Of a stretch of DNA of 64,000 nucleotides, positions 8,013 through 18,800 are shown piece after piece. How positions within the stretch are numbered: position 1 is the stretch's first letter; each line of letters opens with the position of its first letter. This DNA comes from Candidatus Sulfurimonas baltica (GTDB lineage Bacteria; Campylobacterota; Campylobacteria; Campylobacterales; Sulfurimonadaceae). Under the pieces are notes generated by a model. The model searched no databases. It was not told where the DNA came from and saw nothing but the letters and a program-made list of their open reading frames with translations. The stretch spans positions 1,426,001-1,490,000 of the forward strand of contig NZ_CP054492.1 of assembly GCF_015265455.1 (NCBI RefSeq), in the 5' to 3' direction. Both the position numbers and the translations under genes were made by a program.

Positions 8013-11000
8013 TCATAGATTATTATTCGCATGAAAAATTTCTTTTATAATTGCATCTAAGTTGCTAAATCTAAACTTTTCATCAAAATCAGAATAATTA
8101 CTAACTCCTAAATTTTCTCCATATAAGGTTATTAATTCCCCTAGCAACTCTTCATTCTCAGAAACCTTATTTTTTATACTATTGAATTCTTTTATATTCT
8201 CTCTTGTATCTATATTAATTTTATGTAAATCTATTAATTCTGTTATTAAAACTTGAAATTGTGATTTATCTTGAGTGTCTTTTATATGTATATTATAGTA
8301 TCTAAGAACATCATCAGTAGAAAATTCTGTAACAATATCTAAAGTTTCAAGTATATTGGTCTTACTATTAAAAAGCTGATCAAAAAATAAGTTATTAAAT
8401 CTATCTATTTTAAGTTTTTTCAAAATTTTTAATTTATAAAAATTAGATAAATGGTTAGTCACTTTTAAAACTTGATTATTATCTACTTTAAATAATATAG
8501 TATATAAAACTTTAAATCTATATTTTTCTTCAACAATACTATTAGTAACATTTAAAACTTTTAATAGTAGTTTTATATCGTTTGTATTAGATATTATATT
8601 TATTAAAATATTTGATTTTTGATATTCATTTACAAGTGTCTTACTTATACTTAGGGCTTCTTTTAATAAGGGTTCATTATCTATGCTTGACAATATTGAA
8701 GTTAATGCTAGCGCTTTATAATACTCATCAGATATCTCTTCTTTAATAAGCTTCTTTGCTCTTTGTACATCATCAATATTAGGAACTACTGATCCTATAA
8801 TCCGAGATTTACAATATGGATTAGACATTTTTTCTATCATTGTCAATATTTTATTTAGTAATTCCATATCGTTTGTTTTATCTGCAATAAAAGTAAGTAT
8901 CTCTACAATATCCTCCTCTTCAGCATCATTATTATCTTGAATGCATTGATTTAATATGTTTAATGCTTCAGCCAGCAGTTCTTCATCATTTGTTTTAAAG
9001 GCAATTGAAACTAAGACTTTTGATTTATCACTTTTATATGAAATTTTTCTAGCAATATTTAAAATATTGTCAAGTATTTTTTTGTTAGATATGTTAGATA
9101 TTATTGATAGTAGAACCATTGATTTTATAACATCATCATCAATATTCTCAATTATAAGTAAAGATTTGTTTAATAGTTTCTGATTGTTTAGTTTAGAAGC
9201 TATTAAGATTAATAATTCAGCAAAGAAAAATTCATCTTCAGAATCAGAAAATATTTTATTACTTATGTTAAGTATTCTATTTATTGTTTCCTCATCATTA
9301 GTTTTAAGTAAAATAGATATCATAATTTTGGATTGATTATAAAGGTCAGGAATCTCTTGAACAATATTTAAAGCTTCATGTAAATCATCTGTTTTTGTAG
9401 CAACCAATGTTAAATATTTAGTTTTCATTCTATCAATAAAAGTTTTATTAGCCTCCATTAAAGTTTTGTTGGCAGTATTATTATCTATTAATTCGTACTT
9501 AGGATCTAGAATTTCATTGGTTATTTTTAAGTGACTTTCTATGTTTTCAATCTGAAATACTACTGATTCGATAGTTTCTAATCTACACTCTTTATCACTA
9601 ATCTTCTCAGCAATAGCTAATATTTCATTTAATGATTCTTTATTATTTATTTTGATAGCTATAGATATTAAAAGATTAGATTTATCAAAGTCATCAGGAA
9701 TAGTTTCTACTTCCTCTAATACTTTACCTAATCTCTCATTGTTGTTTGTGCTTGATATTATATGACTTAAATAACCTGATTTCTCAATACTATATGGTAT
9801 GCTGCCAATAAATTTAAAAATTGCATCAAATAGGTCAACATTGTTTGTTTTTGAAGCTATTGTAATAACGGTATTTGTTTGAATATAAATATTTTGAATT
9901 TTTTTACTTATATCCATTGCCATTTGTGTATTATTTGTTTTTAAAGCTATGTGTGCCAGAGCTTTTGACTTGTATCCTTCAGGGAAATAATTTATCAAAT
10001 CTAAGCATTCATCAATATCATCAATAGTAGATAATATTTTCATTAGAGCTTTTGCTTTATACTCATTATCAGGAATAGATTCAGCTACTTTTAGAGCTTC
10101 CTTTATAGTGTTTTTTTTAGAAGCTATTAACAACATCACTCTGGATTCAGCTACATTATTATATGTTTTTTTACTTATCTTTAATGATCTGTTTATTAGT
10201 TTTTCATCATCTGTTTGAGATACAATAGCTTCTGTTGTCATTTGTATTGTTAAATCATCAGAACATTTTTCAAGAATATCTAAAACTTTACTCAATAGTT
10301 GTTTATCGTGAGTCATTGATACTACATACCTGAAAGCTTGTGGATATTCTTCCGAACTCATCATTTCAGCTATATGTAAAGCTTTTTCTTCTGTAATGCT
10401 AGTGAGCAACCTTATTCTATGTTCATCATCTAAGAAAAGTAAAACATCATAAAATTTATCATCAATAACCTCTTGTTGAGCGATTATATTTACAAATATA
10501 TCTTTAGCTTCACTAGTCACAGAGTTCAGCCAATCATCCTTATGTGTAATGAACTTTTGTATATACTCTACCTTATCAATATTAAGTGCTATATCTAAAA
10601 ACAGATTTTGGGTATATTGTTCATACATATCTTTATACCCTAAAACTTTTTGATAGTTTTTTTCCAAAAAAGCCAACTCATATACATATCGTATCTCATA
10701 TTTATGTCTTAGAGTCTCTTTACTATCCACTTCTTTATATAAGTCACGTATCTCTTTTTTATTTTCTTTTATAAGTTTAGCATCTAAAATGGAACTATAC
10801 TTGTCTTTTGTCATATTTTCATATGAAATTATATTATGATAGATATGTATCCATACTAAAGTGTTTTTTAGATGAATTAAATTTGTTTGTGCATAAGTGT
10901 TTTTTTTATTTTGATCTAAATACTTAATAGTTTTATTTAGTACCTTGTGGATTGTAGATTTTTCTTTCACATATTCTATCTCATCAATCTGATCTGCATA

Positions 11001-12968
11001 ATATTCTAGGATAGTTTCAAACATAATGCTTTTAAGTTTTTCTTTATTAAATGTGAGAATACTACCTATACTTTTTAGATACTCTAAAATAGCTTCTTTT
11101 ACAGAGAGATGATAAAAGATATAGTTGCCATCTTCATCATATTTGAGAAATACTTCTATATCATTAAAATATTTCTCTTGAAATTTAAACTCATCTACTT
11201 CATCATTATCTTCTGCTAAGATATCGTAAATGGTAGTAAAATCTATGCCTGATTTTGAAAGGTACACCATGTAGAGTATTTCTCTTGAGAGAGGTTCTAT
11301 ACTCTTAAATGTATCCTCATAAAATTTCTCTAAATTTTTAGGAAGCTTCTCACTCCAAGCTATGATATCTTTAACAATATTTTGACTTTTTTTAATTTCT
11401 TTAAGTTTTTTTACAATGAAATGAATATAAAGTGGGATTCCTTCTGAACGTTTAGCAATAGTACTTACAATACTATTATAATCTGTTGATCCAATTGCTA
11501 CTTCTCTTGGTATTGATTGTTCTAAGAGTGCTTCAACTTCTTTGGGTTTCAGTTTTGTTAATTCAATAAGTAATCTCTTGTCTTTAAACTGAGTTGTTTT
11601 TATTTTCACATCAAGAGGTTCTTCGATTTTAGGAATATCTCGATAAGACAAAATAAGATGAATTTTACTTTTATAATTAAAAGGAATCATATTGATAATA
11701 TCAGCAGGATTATTAAACTCATCCAAACCATCTATCATAAGTAGAAGGTTTTCATTACTTTGTTTTTCGTACTCTGTAAATAGATTTTCTAGTCTTTGTG
11801 CTGCTGTATCTTCTTTATTTAACTTAACGTTGACACCCAGTGTATCCAATTCACTATTTATTTGAGAAAGAAAAAATTCATCTTCTTCAACTTCCATTTG
11901 ACCTTTAATAGCATAAAAGAGAATAGGTTTTATATTCAAATTTATATCATTAACTTTCTTTTCAAGTTGTGTTAAGAAAGCAGATTTTCCAATTCCCGGT
12001 TTCCCATAAACACAAGTTAAAGAGATTGTATTATCTTGAAGACACTGTATTACTTCGTCAAGTTTATCATTTCTTCCTATAAAATCTATCAAAAGCTCAG
12101 ACTTTTTATCTTTCGTCACTTTTGACATGAGTGAAGTAACATCCTGATTAAATTTTTTATTTGTTCTGTCACTTAAATCTGAGAAATGACTAAAGGCATA
12201 ATCTAAAAACTCGTGGGTTTTTCTACCACCATTATAAAAAAATAGTTTTTGACGCTTTGGCTTTGCATCCTGACATGCAGTATGTTCACACCCTATATAT
12301 GCTAGAATTGGTATTAGTTCATAATCCTTTGATTCAAATCGCATAAAAATAGAATGTACAGCAACATTTTTATCCTGGTCATAATAAAATTTTAAATTAT
12401 CAATATCTATCTGTTCCAAATCTTTTTCCAAGTTTTCAATGATAATATCCATTAAACCAAGAACACGATTTCTATATTTTATGTCCTTTTCGTTAAAAGA
12501 GGCACCATGACCTTTCGTTTTATTCCGAAAGTTTGTCACACAATTATTCAAAAAATCTTTTGTTGATTTTATCTCGATTTCTTCAGGTTCTTCAACTCCT
12601 TTTATGATGTCTGATATGTCTTTATAAAAACCTTGTTTTTCTTTTACAACTAACTCATAAAAATACTTACATAGGGGATCATTATTTAATTTTTTATAGT
12701 TTTCTGTTGTAAATGGATTTTTAACTAAATTTACAAAATGGCCTAAAGATGGAGGAGTCCCAAATCCATCTTGCATAAGTTTAGTATAAAGTTGTTCATC
12801 TTTATGCTTCACTGCAGTAATAATCATCGTAGAAAAAAGTTTAATCATCGCTTCTATATAATCAAAACCAACTACAAACTGTTTATGGTATTTTTCCTCT
12901 TCTCTTGAAGTTTCAAACTCATATTTTAATCTTTTAAATAAAGCATCTTTTATTATTATTTCTTCCAT
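8013..12968 (-). CDS. Giant STAND (NACHT-like) NTPase with HEPN-like N-terminus and helical repeats, 1651 aa
   Basis: Residues 1-270 are a helical N-terminal domain with FRNKTKGHGASF: R148-N149 ... H154 fits the R-x(4-6)-H motif of HEPN RNases. Walker A GKPGIGKS is at 322-329 and Walker B LLLMIDGLDEF at about 408-418, with the GLDE form typical of NACHT/STAND ATPases. A winged-helix-like linker follows, and from about 880 to 1560 there are many 35-40-residue helical repeats (pattern IA-KTN-LL ... KSKVL), probably the sensor. This order of effector, switch and repeats is that of Avs/bNACHT-type antiviral proteins, so I infer phage sensing and RNA-cleaving abortive infection. Start ATG preceded by AAAGGATC. 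Just upstream lies a decayed membrane gene and then the three-gene operon at 13198-19604. Confidence 0.8.
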   Translation of the reverse strand: MEEIIIKDALFKRLKYEFETSREEEKYHKQFVVGFDYIEAMIKLFSTMIITAVKHKDEQLYTKLMQDGFGTPPSLGHFVNLVKNPFTTENYKKLNNDPLCKYFYELVVKEKQGFYKDISDIIKGVEEPEEIEIKSTKDFLNNCVTNFRNKTKGHGASFNEKDIKYRNRVLGLMDIIIENLEKDLEQIDIDNLKFYYDQDKNVAVHSIFMRFESKDYELIPILAYIGCEHTACQDAKPKRQKLFFYNGGRKTHEFLDYAFSHFSDLSDRTNKKFNQDVTSLMSKVTKDKKSELLIDFIGRNDKLDEVIQCLQDNTISLTCVYGKPGIGKSAFLTQLEKKVNDINLNIKPILFYAIKGQMEVEEDEFFLSQINSELDTLGVNVKLNKEDTAAQRLENLFTEYEKQSNENLLLMIDGLDEFNNPADIINMIPFNYKSKIHLILSYRDIPKIEEPLDVKIKTTQFKDKRLLIELTKLKPKEVEALLEQSIPREVAIGSTDYNSIVSTIAKRSEGIPLYIHFIVKKLKEIKKSQNIVKDIIAWSEKLPKNLEKFYEDTFKSIEPLSREILYMVYLSKSGIDFTTIYDILAEDNDEVDEFKFQEKYFNDIEVFLKYDEDGNYIFYHLSVKEAILEYLKSIGSILTFNKEKLKSIMFETILEYYADQIDEIEYVKEKSTIHKVLNKTIKYLDQNKKNTYAQTNLIHLKNTLVWIHIYHNIISYENMTKDKYSSILDAKLIKENKKEIRDLYKEVDSKETLRHKYEIRYVYELAFLEKNYQKVLGYKDMYEQYTQNLFLDIALNIDKVEYIQKFITHKDDWLNSVTSEAKDIFVNIIAQQEVIDDKFYDVLLFLDDEHRIRLLTSITEEKALHIAEMMSSEEYPQAFRYVVSMTHDKQLLSKVLDILEKCSDDLTIQMTTEAIVSQTDDEKLINRSLKISKKTYNNVAESRVMLLIASKKNTIKEALKVAESIPDNEYKAKALMKILSTIDDIDECLDLINYFPEGYKSKALAHIALKTNNTQMAMDISKKIQNIYIQTNTVITIASKTNNVDLFDAIFKFIGSIPYSIEKSGYLSHIISSTNNNERLGKVLEEVETIPDDFDKSNLLISIAIKINNKESLNEILAIAEKISDKECRLETIESVVFQIENIESHLKITNEILDPKYELIDNNTANKTLMEANKTFIDRMKTKYLTLVATKTDDLHEALNIVQEIPDLYNQSKIMISILLKTNDEETINRILNISNKIFSDSEDEFFFAELLILIASKLNNQKLLNKSLLIIENIDDDVIKSMVLLSIISNISNKKILDNILNIARKISYKSDKSKVLVSIAFKTNDEELLAEALNILNQCIQDNNDAEEEDIVEILTFIADKTNDMELLNKILTMIEKMSNPYCKSRIIGSVVPNIDDVQRAKKLIKEEISDEYYKALALTSILSSIDNEPLLKEALSISKTLVNEYQKSNILINIISNTNDIKLLLKVLNVTNSIVEEKYRFKVLYTILFKVDNNQVLKVTNHLSNFYKLKILKKLKIDRFNNLFFDQLFNSKTNILETLDIVTEFSTDDVLRYYNIHIKDTQDKSQFQVLITELIDLHKINIDTRENIKEFNSIKNKVSENEELLGELITLYGENLGVSNYSDFDEKFRFSNLDAIIKEIFHANNNL

Positions 12969-12984
12969 TTTGATCCTTTCAATA

Positions 12985-13197
12985 TTACGCTAATACACTC
13001 TTATACATCCCAAAAACCAAAACACTCCCAAAAAAAAGTTCCCATATGATTATTTTTCTACTGAGCAAAAACAAAAATTCTTTTTTAAATGTTGAATCTT
13101 TTCCTGATTTTCTTTCATATCTTACCGAAGTTGCTACGAAATAAAACACTACATTTATATATAGCTAGGAAAAAGAAGAAGTTGTATATAATATTTT
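12985..13197 (-). pseudogene. Relic of the 74-aa two-segment membrane protein
   Basis: Read leftward, this interval encodes YINVVFYFVATSVRYERK and further residues aligning with the intact protein at 6155-6379 (YVNVLFFAVASAVGYERK), through to a stop at 12985-12987. An in-frame TAG falls upstream of this match, inside the first hydrophobic segment, and no start codon remains because the preceding gene ends at 13198. It sits between the membrane-protein gene and the giant STAND gene, linking this locus with the 6-kb locus. Confidence 0.7.
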
Positions 13198-14838
13198 CTA
13201 GTAAGATTTTAAGCTCTTCATTATAAAGTTCATAAGTTGGCGACTTTTTACATAAGCTACCCTTTTATACTTAATACTCAATATTATAGTTACTAATGCG
13301 ATAGCACCACTTATGCTTACATTACTTGTAATAAGTTGCATTGTATATTTAAAAATCTCAGTATTTTTAATATCATCCCCAAAGAGTAAAATCACAGAAA
13401 GCAGAGTTCCTAATACCTTTAAAGTATTTGCGATATTGTCTCTGGTAATATCTAAAGTTTTGGCAATGTTGTTTTCAACTTCATTATATACGTCTAAGTA
13501 GCCCATTCCCTTTTGAATAACTATATTGAGTTCATTAGGCTGAAACCGTCTCGCTACTTCACTAGAAAAGTATTCATTTTTAAGTCTTTGCATCTGTTTG
13601 TAGAGCTCATTATGTCTGTCTATATCTGTAAATTCACTATCGATGAGTTTTTGTTCAAATATTTTAATATTGTAATTTATATAAAGATTTAACATATAGA
13701 TTAAAAATACTTCATTTTTTTGCCCTTCATTAAAATAATAATCATTGCCTTCTCTAATACCTAAAAATGTAAGCGAGTCTTTAAGTGCAAGAGCATTCCA
13801 GTATTTAAAAGGCGAATAACTACTGTTAGATATTTTTTCATATATATATGATTCACTAGACTCTGAAAGCCACTCTTCACTATTAAAACTTGAAAATGTT
13901 GCTAGAGCATAGGTACTTTCGCTCATGTAATCAATAGAGTTTATCTCTGTGTACTTTATTTCATTTGTTACAGGAGTTTGGATTAAGATTGTATCATTAA
14001 CTCTCTCTTTAGCGTTCACGCAATGCACTGTGTCATTAACTTTCTCAAACCCATCTTCATTGATATGGGTCATGCTTATCATTTTAGCAGTTACCGCACT
14101 TTTATAGATAGCATGATACTTGTTGGTTTTATCTATATGCTCTAGGTCGATATTAAAGAGTTCATCACCAGAAAATTGATCTGTAGAAAAAGATTTAAAG
14201 AGAGTCTTTAAAAAATCAGTATTTGCACTGCTATAAACAACAATCTTTTCTTTAAAATCTATGTTTAGTTGAATAAAGTCTCTCATTTTTTGATTAAATA
14301 CAGAAGATATGTCCGCTATCTTGTGAGTGTTATGCAAGGATGTTTCAAGCACTAAAAAAGCAATGTTATTATCAAGTATCCATAATTGTAAACTATCCAT
14401 TTTAAAGTTAATATCGTGAGAATCAAGCTTTAGTTTCCAGTCAGTATTTTCTTGTTGTTTTTGAAAAATCATATTATTTTTATTATGAAAAAAAGCACTT
14501 TTCGTTTCTTCGTTATATTGAGAAAAGAACCTTGTGTATATGTACTCTTTTATATCTTCATATCCAGGCTTTTTTTCTTTACTACTTTCGTTTAAAAACT
14601 CCCAGCCATTACCTTTTATCACCTTCACAAAACTTTCCCCTCGTCCATTTACAAAAAAATTATTATAAATTTTAGAAGTAGTTTTGTCTCTTTGGAAGTT
14701 TTTTTTATCTACAATACCATCAAATACTCCATGAGGAATAGGTATAATAAAAAAAGATGTGTGTCTACTTGGTATGACTTTACCAATAGCATCCATAGCT
14801 TCTTGTCTTGTTATAGTTAGTTCGTTAGTTTCCTGCAT
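13198..14838 (-). CDS. Protein with two C-terminal membrane segments (CorA-like layout), 546 aa
   Basis: A large soluble N-terminal part (about 1-440) is followed by a long helical stretch and two membrane segments at about 465-485 (LKVLGTLLSVILLF) and 508-525 (ISGAIALVTIILSI), then a basic tail. This soluble-domain, stalk, two-segment, short-loop order is that of CorA-type channels, although no GMN motif is visible. The start overlaps the DHH gene by 14 bases, so the two are translated together. I infer a membrane effector that is opened or assembled by a signal from its operon partners. The family itself is not recognised. The stop codon TAG lies at 13198-13200. Confidence 0.7.
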   Translation of the reverse strand: MQETNELTITRQEAMDAIGKVIPSRHTSFFIIPIPHGVFDGIVDKKNFQRDKTTSKIYNNFFVNGRGESFVKVIKGNGWEFLNESSKEKKPGYEDIKEYIYTRFFSQYNEETKSAFFHNKNNMIFQKQQENTDWKLKLDSHDINFKMDSLQLWILDNNIAFLVLETSLHNTHKIADISSVFNQKMRDFIQLNIDFKEKIVVYSSANTDFLKTLFKSFSTDQFSGDELFNIDLEHIDKTNKYHAIYKSAVTAKMISMTHINEDGFEKVNDTVHCVNAKERVNDTILIQTPVTNEIKYTEINSIDYMSESTYALATFSSFNSEEWLSESSESYIYEKISNSSYSPFKYWNALALKDSLTFLGIREGNDYYFNEGQKNEVFLIYMLNLYINYNIKIFEQKLIDSEFTDIDRHNELYKQMQRLKNEYFSSEVARRFQPNELNIVIQKGMGYLDVYNEVENNIAKTLDITRDNIANTLKVLGTLLSVILLFGDDIKNTEIFKYTMQLITSNVSISGAIALVTIILSIKYKRVAYVKSRQLMNFIMKSLKSY

Positions 14839-15814
14839 AATTACTCCATTCTTCTAATGCTTTGAGTATCTCTGTAAATTCTAGTTCACTGCCTCTTCTT
14901 GGGGAGTCAATGATAGTATAGTTATGACTTGGGTTACGACCGTCATACCATGGATCTGGGATATCGTATCCTACTCTGTTTTCTTCTTTTAAAACTATAC
15001 CTTTTTCTTTTCTTCTTTTAGTTTCCATACTATTTAAAACATCCCCAAAACCTTTTAAAGTAGTAACTCCATCAGGCTTGACTGAGATAATAGTTCTTTT
15101 TGAGGATAAAGATGTTACTAAAAGATCAAAACCATTTTTTGTATGAACAGAATCATTCCTTGCCCATTCTGTAAATAGCTTACTTTTGGGTAAAAAAACG
15201 ATCAGCGCTTGTGTTTGTATAAACCTACTAGTATTTCTACGTTTAACTTGTATCGATTTTATAGAAGCCCTTTTAAGATCAGCTTCATATGTTATATAAT
15301 CATCTCTAATCGATTTAATGTATCTATGATACTTTGGTGGTAAGCTCCCACTTTCAAAACCATACTTAACACACTCTTTTATGAGTATATGTCCTCTTTT
15401 CACTATCTCAAGATCACTCTTACATTCATTTTTTAAAAAGGAAAATATGGAAGATAGAGAGACTTTATACTTACTGCTTTGACCAAAATCAACCTTATCT
15501 AAATACTTTGCTAATTTTTCTGCAAACTTTGGAAAAGATTTGTTTTTGATGTAGTAAGATGCCAGGTAAGAGCTAGCAACACAATCCAAGTCAGGAGATA
15601 TATGAAGCTCAATTCTTTGTATATTTTCACCTATTAGTTTAGGGTACAAAAAAGTAAGCATAGTAGCCGAGTGTTTTGGAGCTGATGGCTGATGATGATC
15701 TATGATACCTTTAGTGAGTTTGTTCCCGTTGTCTAAAAGTAAAACATTCTTTTTTGCTTTTGAAACTGTTCCATAAAGGTTAAACTTATATTTTATCACT
15801 ATTCTACTCTTCAC
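14825..15814 (-). CDS. DHH-superfamily phosphoesterase-like protein with reordered motifs, 329 aa
   Basis: Residues 24-42 read VLLLDNGNKLTKGIIDHHQ, containing the DHH motif (39-41) with an upstream aspartate (D28). HISPDLDCVASSYLA (71-85) resembles motif I (H-x3-D-x-D-x3-S). In classical DHH phosphoesterases motif I comes before DHH, and here it comes after, suggesting a circularly permuted core. The C-terminus has a distinct segment, WYDGRNPSHNYTIIDSPRRG, of unknown role. The family hydrolyses phosphodiesters of nanoRNA, c-di-AMP and similar nucleotides. The gene overlaps the STAND gene by 11 bases and the membrane gene by 14. I infer nucleotide-signal turnover or nuclease activity in a three-component system. 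Confidence 0.65.
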   Translation of the reverse strand: MKSRIVIKYKFNLYGTVSKAKKNVLLLDNGNKLTKGIIDHHQPSAPKHSATMLTFLYPKLIGENIQRIELHISPDLDCVASSYLASYYIKNKSFPKFAEKLAKYLDKVDFGQSSKYKVSLSSIFSFLKNECKSDLEIVKRGHILIKECVKYGFESGSLPPKYHRYIKSIRDDYITYEADLKRASIKSIQVKRRNTSRFIQTQALIVFLPKSKLFTEWARNDSVHTKNGFDLLVTSLSSKRTIISVKPDGVTTLKGFGDVLNSMETKRRKEKGIVLKEENRVGYDIPDPWYDGRNPSHNYTIIDSPRRGSELEFTEILKALEEWSNYAGN

Positions 15815-18800
15815 TTAAGGCTTTATATCGCTGAATATTTTCTTGATTTCTAAGCATATTATTGTCTAACATCATGTCTATATTTTGGTAGTTTTTCTGA
15901 AATATTTGAATGGCTTTTTCTGTATTTCCTGACTCAAAATGAAAATATATTAATTCAACAACAATATTAAAAAATTTATCGAAATCTTGATTTCTTTTTA
16001 AAGTGTCATCTCGTGAATGGTAAAAAACTCCTCTATCGATGTAAGCTGAAGCTAAATCATTCTTATCAAAGTATATAATCTTTTCTTTATCTAGGTTTTC
16101 TCTTATCTCTATAGCCTTATCATAATCATCCAGTTCCTCGGTTGGTTTTTCTAGAACGTGATTTGTATCCGCTCTATTTATATAAGCTTTAGCTAAATTG
16201 CTTTTATCAAAATAAATAGTTTCATCTTGTTCTAGAATCATCATTATCTCTATAGCTCTATCATAATCAGCGAGTGCTTTAGTTGGTTTTTCTAGAGAGG
16301 CATTAGCATAACCTCTATTCATAAAAACTAAAGCTATATCTTTCCTATCAAAGTGAATACTCTCACTTTGACCTAGGATCTGTATTATCTCAATAAAATC
16401 ACTGTAATCATCTAATGACTTAGTATATTTTGCTAGAGAGGCATTGGCATCTCCTCTTTTCATAAAAGCTTTAGCTAAATAACTTTTATCAAAGTGAATA
16501 GTTTCATCTTGTTCTAGAATCATCATTATCTCTATAGCTCTATCATAATCATTCAGTGCTTCAGTTGGTTTTCCTAGAGACTCATTGGCAATTCCTCTAT
16601 TCATAAACGCTTTAGCTAAATCAATTTTATCAAAGTAAATAGTTTCATCTTGATCTAGAATCATCATTATCTCGATAGCTCTATCATAGTCATTCAGTGC
16701 TTCAGTTAGTTTTCCTAGAGAATAATGCCCAGTTCCTCTGCTCAAAAAGGCTAAAGCTAAATTACTTTTATCAAAGTGGATAGTTTCATCTTGTTCTAGA
16801 ATCATCATGATCTCTATAGCTCTATCATAATCATTCAGTGCTTCAGTTGGTTTTCCTAGAGAGGCATTAACATTTCCTCTATTCATGAAAAATAAAGCTA
16901 AATAATTTTTATCAAAGTGAATAGTCTCACCTTTGTTTAGACGCTCTCTTATCTCAATAACTCTATCATAATCTTCTAGTGCTTCGGTTGGATTTCCAAG
17001 AAAGTCATTGGCATTTCCTCTGTTTATAAAAGCTTTAGCTAAATCAATTTTATCAAAGTGAATAGTTTCATCTTGCTCTAAAATCATCATTATCTCTATA
17101 GCTCTGTCATAATCATCTAATGCTTCTGTTACTTTTCCAAGAGACTTATTAGTATTTCCTCTATTCATAAACGCTTTAGCTAAATTACTTTTATCAAAGT
17201 GGATAGTTTCATCTTGTTCTAGAATCATCATTATCTCTATAGCTCTGTCATAATCATTCAGTGCTTCAGTTGGCTTTCCAAGAGACTCATTGGTAATTCC
17301 TCTATTCATAAAAGCGCCAGCCAAGTAATTTCTATCTAAGTGACTATTCTCATCTTGATTTAGCTTCTGCATTATAATTATCAGTTGTGAATATATCTTT
17401 ATGGATCTATTTAAAAGTAACTTATCTTGCTTTTCCACATTTTCAAGACTATCTAGCACACTACCTATGAAGATTAGATTCTTAAGTTTATTATTAGTAT
17501 CTTTATTCTTAGCATAATCCCAAATATGAGATAATAGATAACTCTCTCCATCGATTTGGAGATCAATAGTATGCTTTTCGTTAGTGATATTTTCAACTAA
17601 TATACTAAGAATATAATTCATAGCATCTAAGACACTCTTATCTTTTGTTAGATATGACTTTATATCAGCATGCTCTATAGAGATAATGTTACCTCTATAA
17701 CTTCTTTCAAATCTAAAAAAGCCTCTTGTATCATTTATCCAGGCAAGTAGTTTAAAGCTTATACACTCATCTTGTAACATATATGCTATCTCTTGTAACG
17801 TTAGTGGCTCATACTGTGTTGAAACTACTGCTAAGAGATTTGTGATGTTTGTAAAAAACTTATCCCCATATTTCGCTTTGAGATTACTAAGGTATAGCTC
17901 TATAATTTTATCTGCATTAGGGATATCTTCAATCTCTAAACCTATAGTTTTTACAAGCTCTTTTATGAGTTTTATATAGACATACCTGCTATCACTTCTC
18001 TCTTTGATAAACACTAAAGTTGTATCATCTAAATCTAGTTTGATGTATTTTCTGATGTATTTGTTTGTATTTGAAATATAATCAGCATCATCTTTTAACA
18101 CACTTTTTTTATCTGTGAAACTAATGCTATCGAGTTTAGTTTGGATTTTTTGTGATAACTTCACTCTTGAAGTAAAGAGTATAAACACTCCCTCTGGTAG
18201 ATCATCATCTGATGGCAATATACCTAAGATACTTTTTTCTTGAGTCACTGGTATTTCATCTAATCCATCTATAATAAAAAGTATATTTTCTTCCCCATAT
18301 ACTTTTTTATACTCATGAAGCATATTAGTCAAATCTTTAGCTTGAGATTTACTATCTAAACTCTTCGGGATTGCAGAACCAACTATCTTATCTTCTATTC
18401 TTTTATCTAAAAGCTGTTTGTTTAGTATTTGTCTATCTACAACAGATGTGAATTCATCTAGTTTATAGCTATATACATCGTTGATGTAATAAGCTCTTAC
18501 TAATGTGTTTGGTATTTTTATTTTAGTTAGTGAGAGTTGGTCTAATGCTCTTGAGAACATACTCTTACCCATACCTCTTTGCATTTGTAAAAGAAACAGA
18601 CCCTTTTTATGGTTATTCATATTGGTCTTTAACCAATCAACTAAATAAGTTGGCGTTTCATAATCATCCACTTTATGAAGCTCTTCAAACATTTTTTGAA
18701 CAACAGCCTCTCTTACTCCACCATCAGCACAACCATCTAGTCTATTTGTACTTTGTGAGATACTAAGACTATTAGATAAGCTTGTAAATTGACTTTCTAT

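Noticed and set aside
16050-17420. CRISPR-like array
   Set aside because: The roughly 141-bp repeats are contiguous coding TPR units without spacers.
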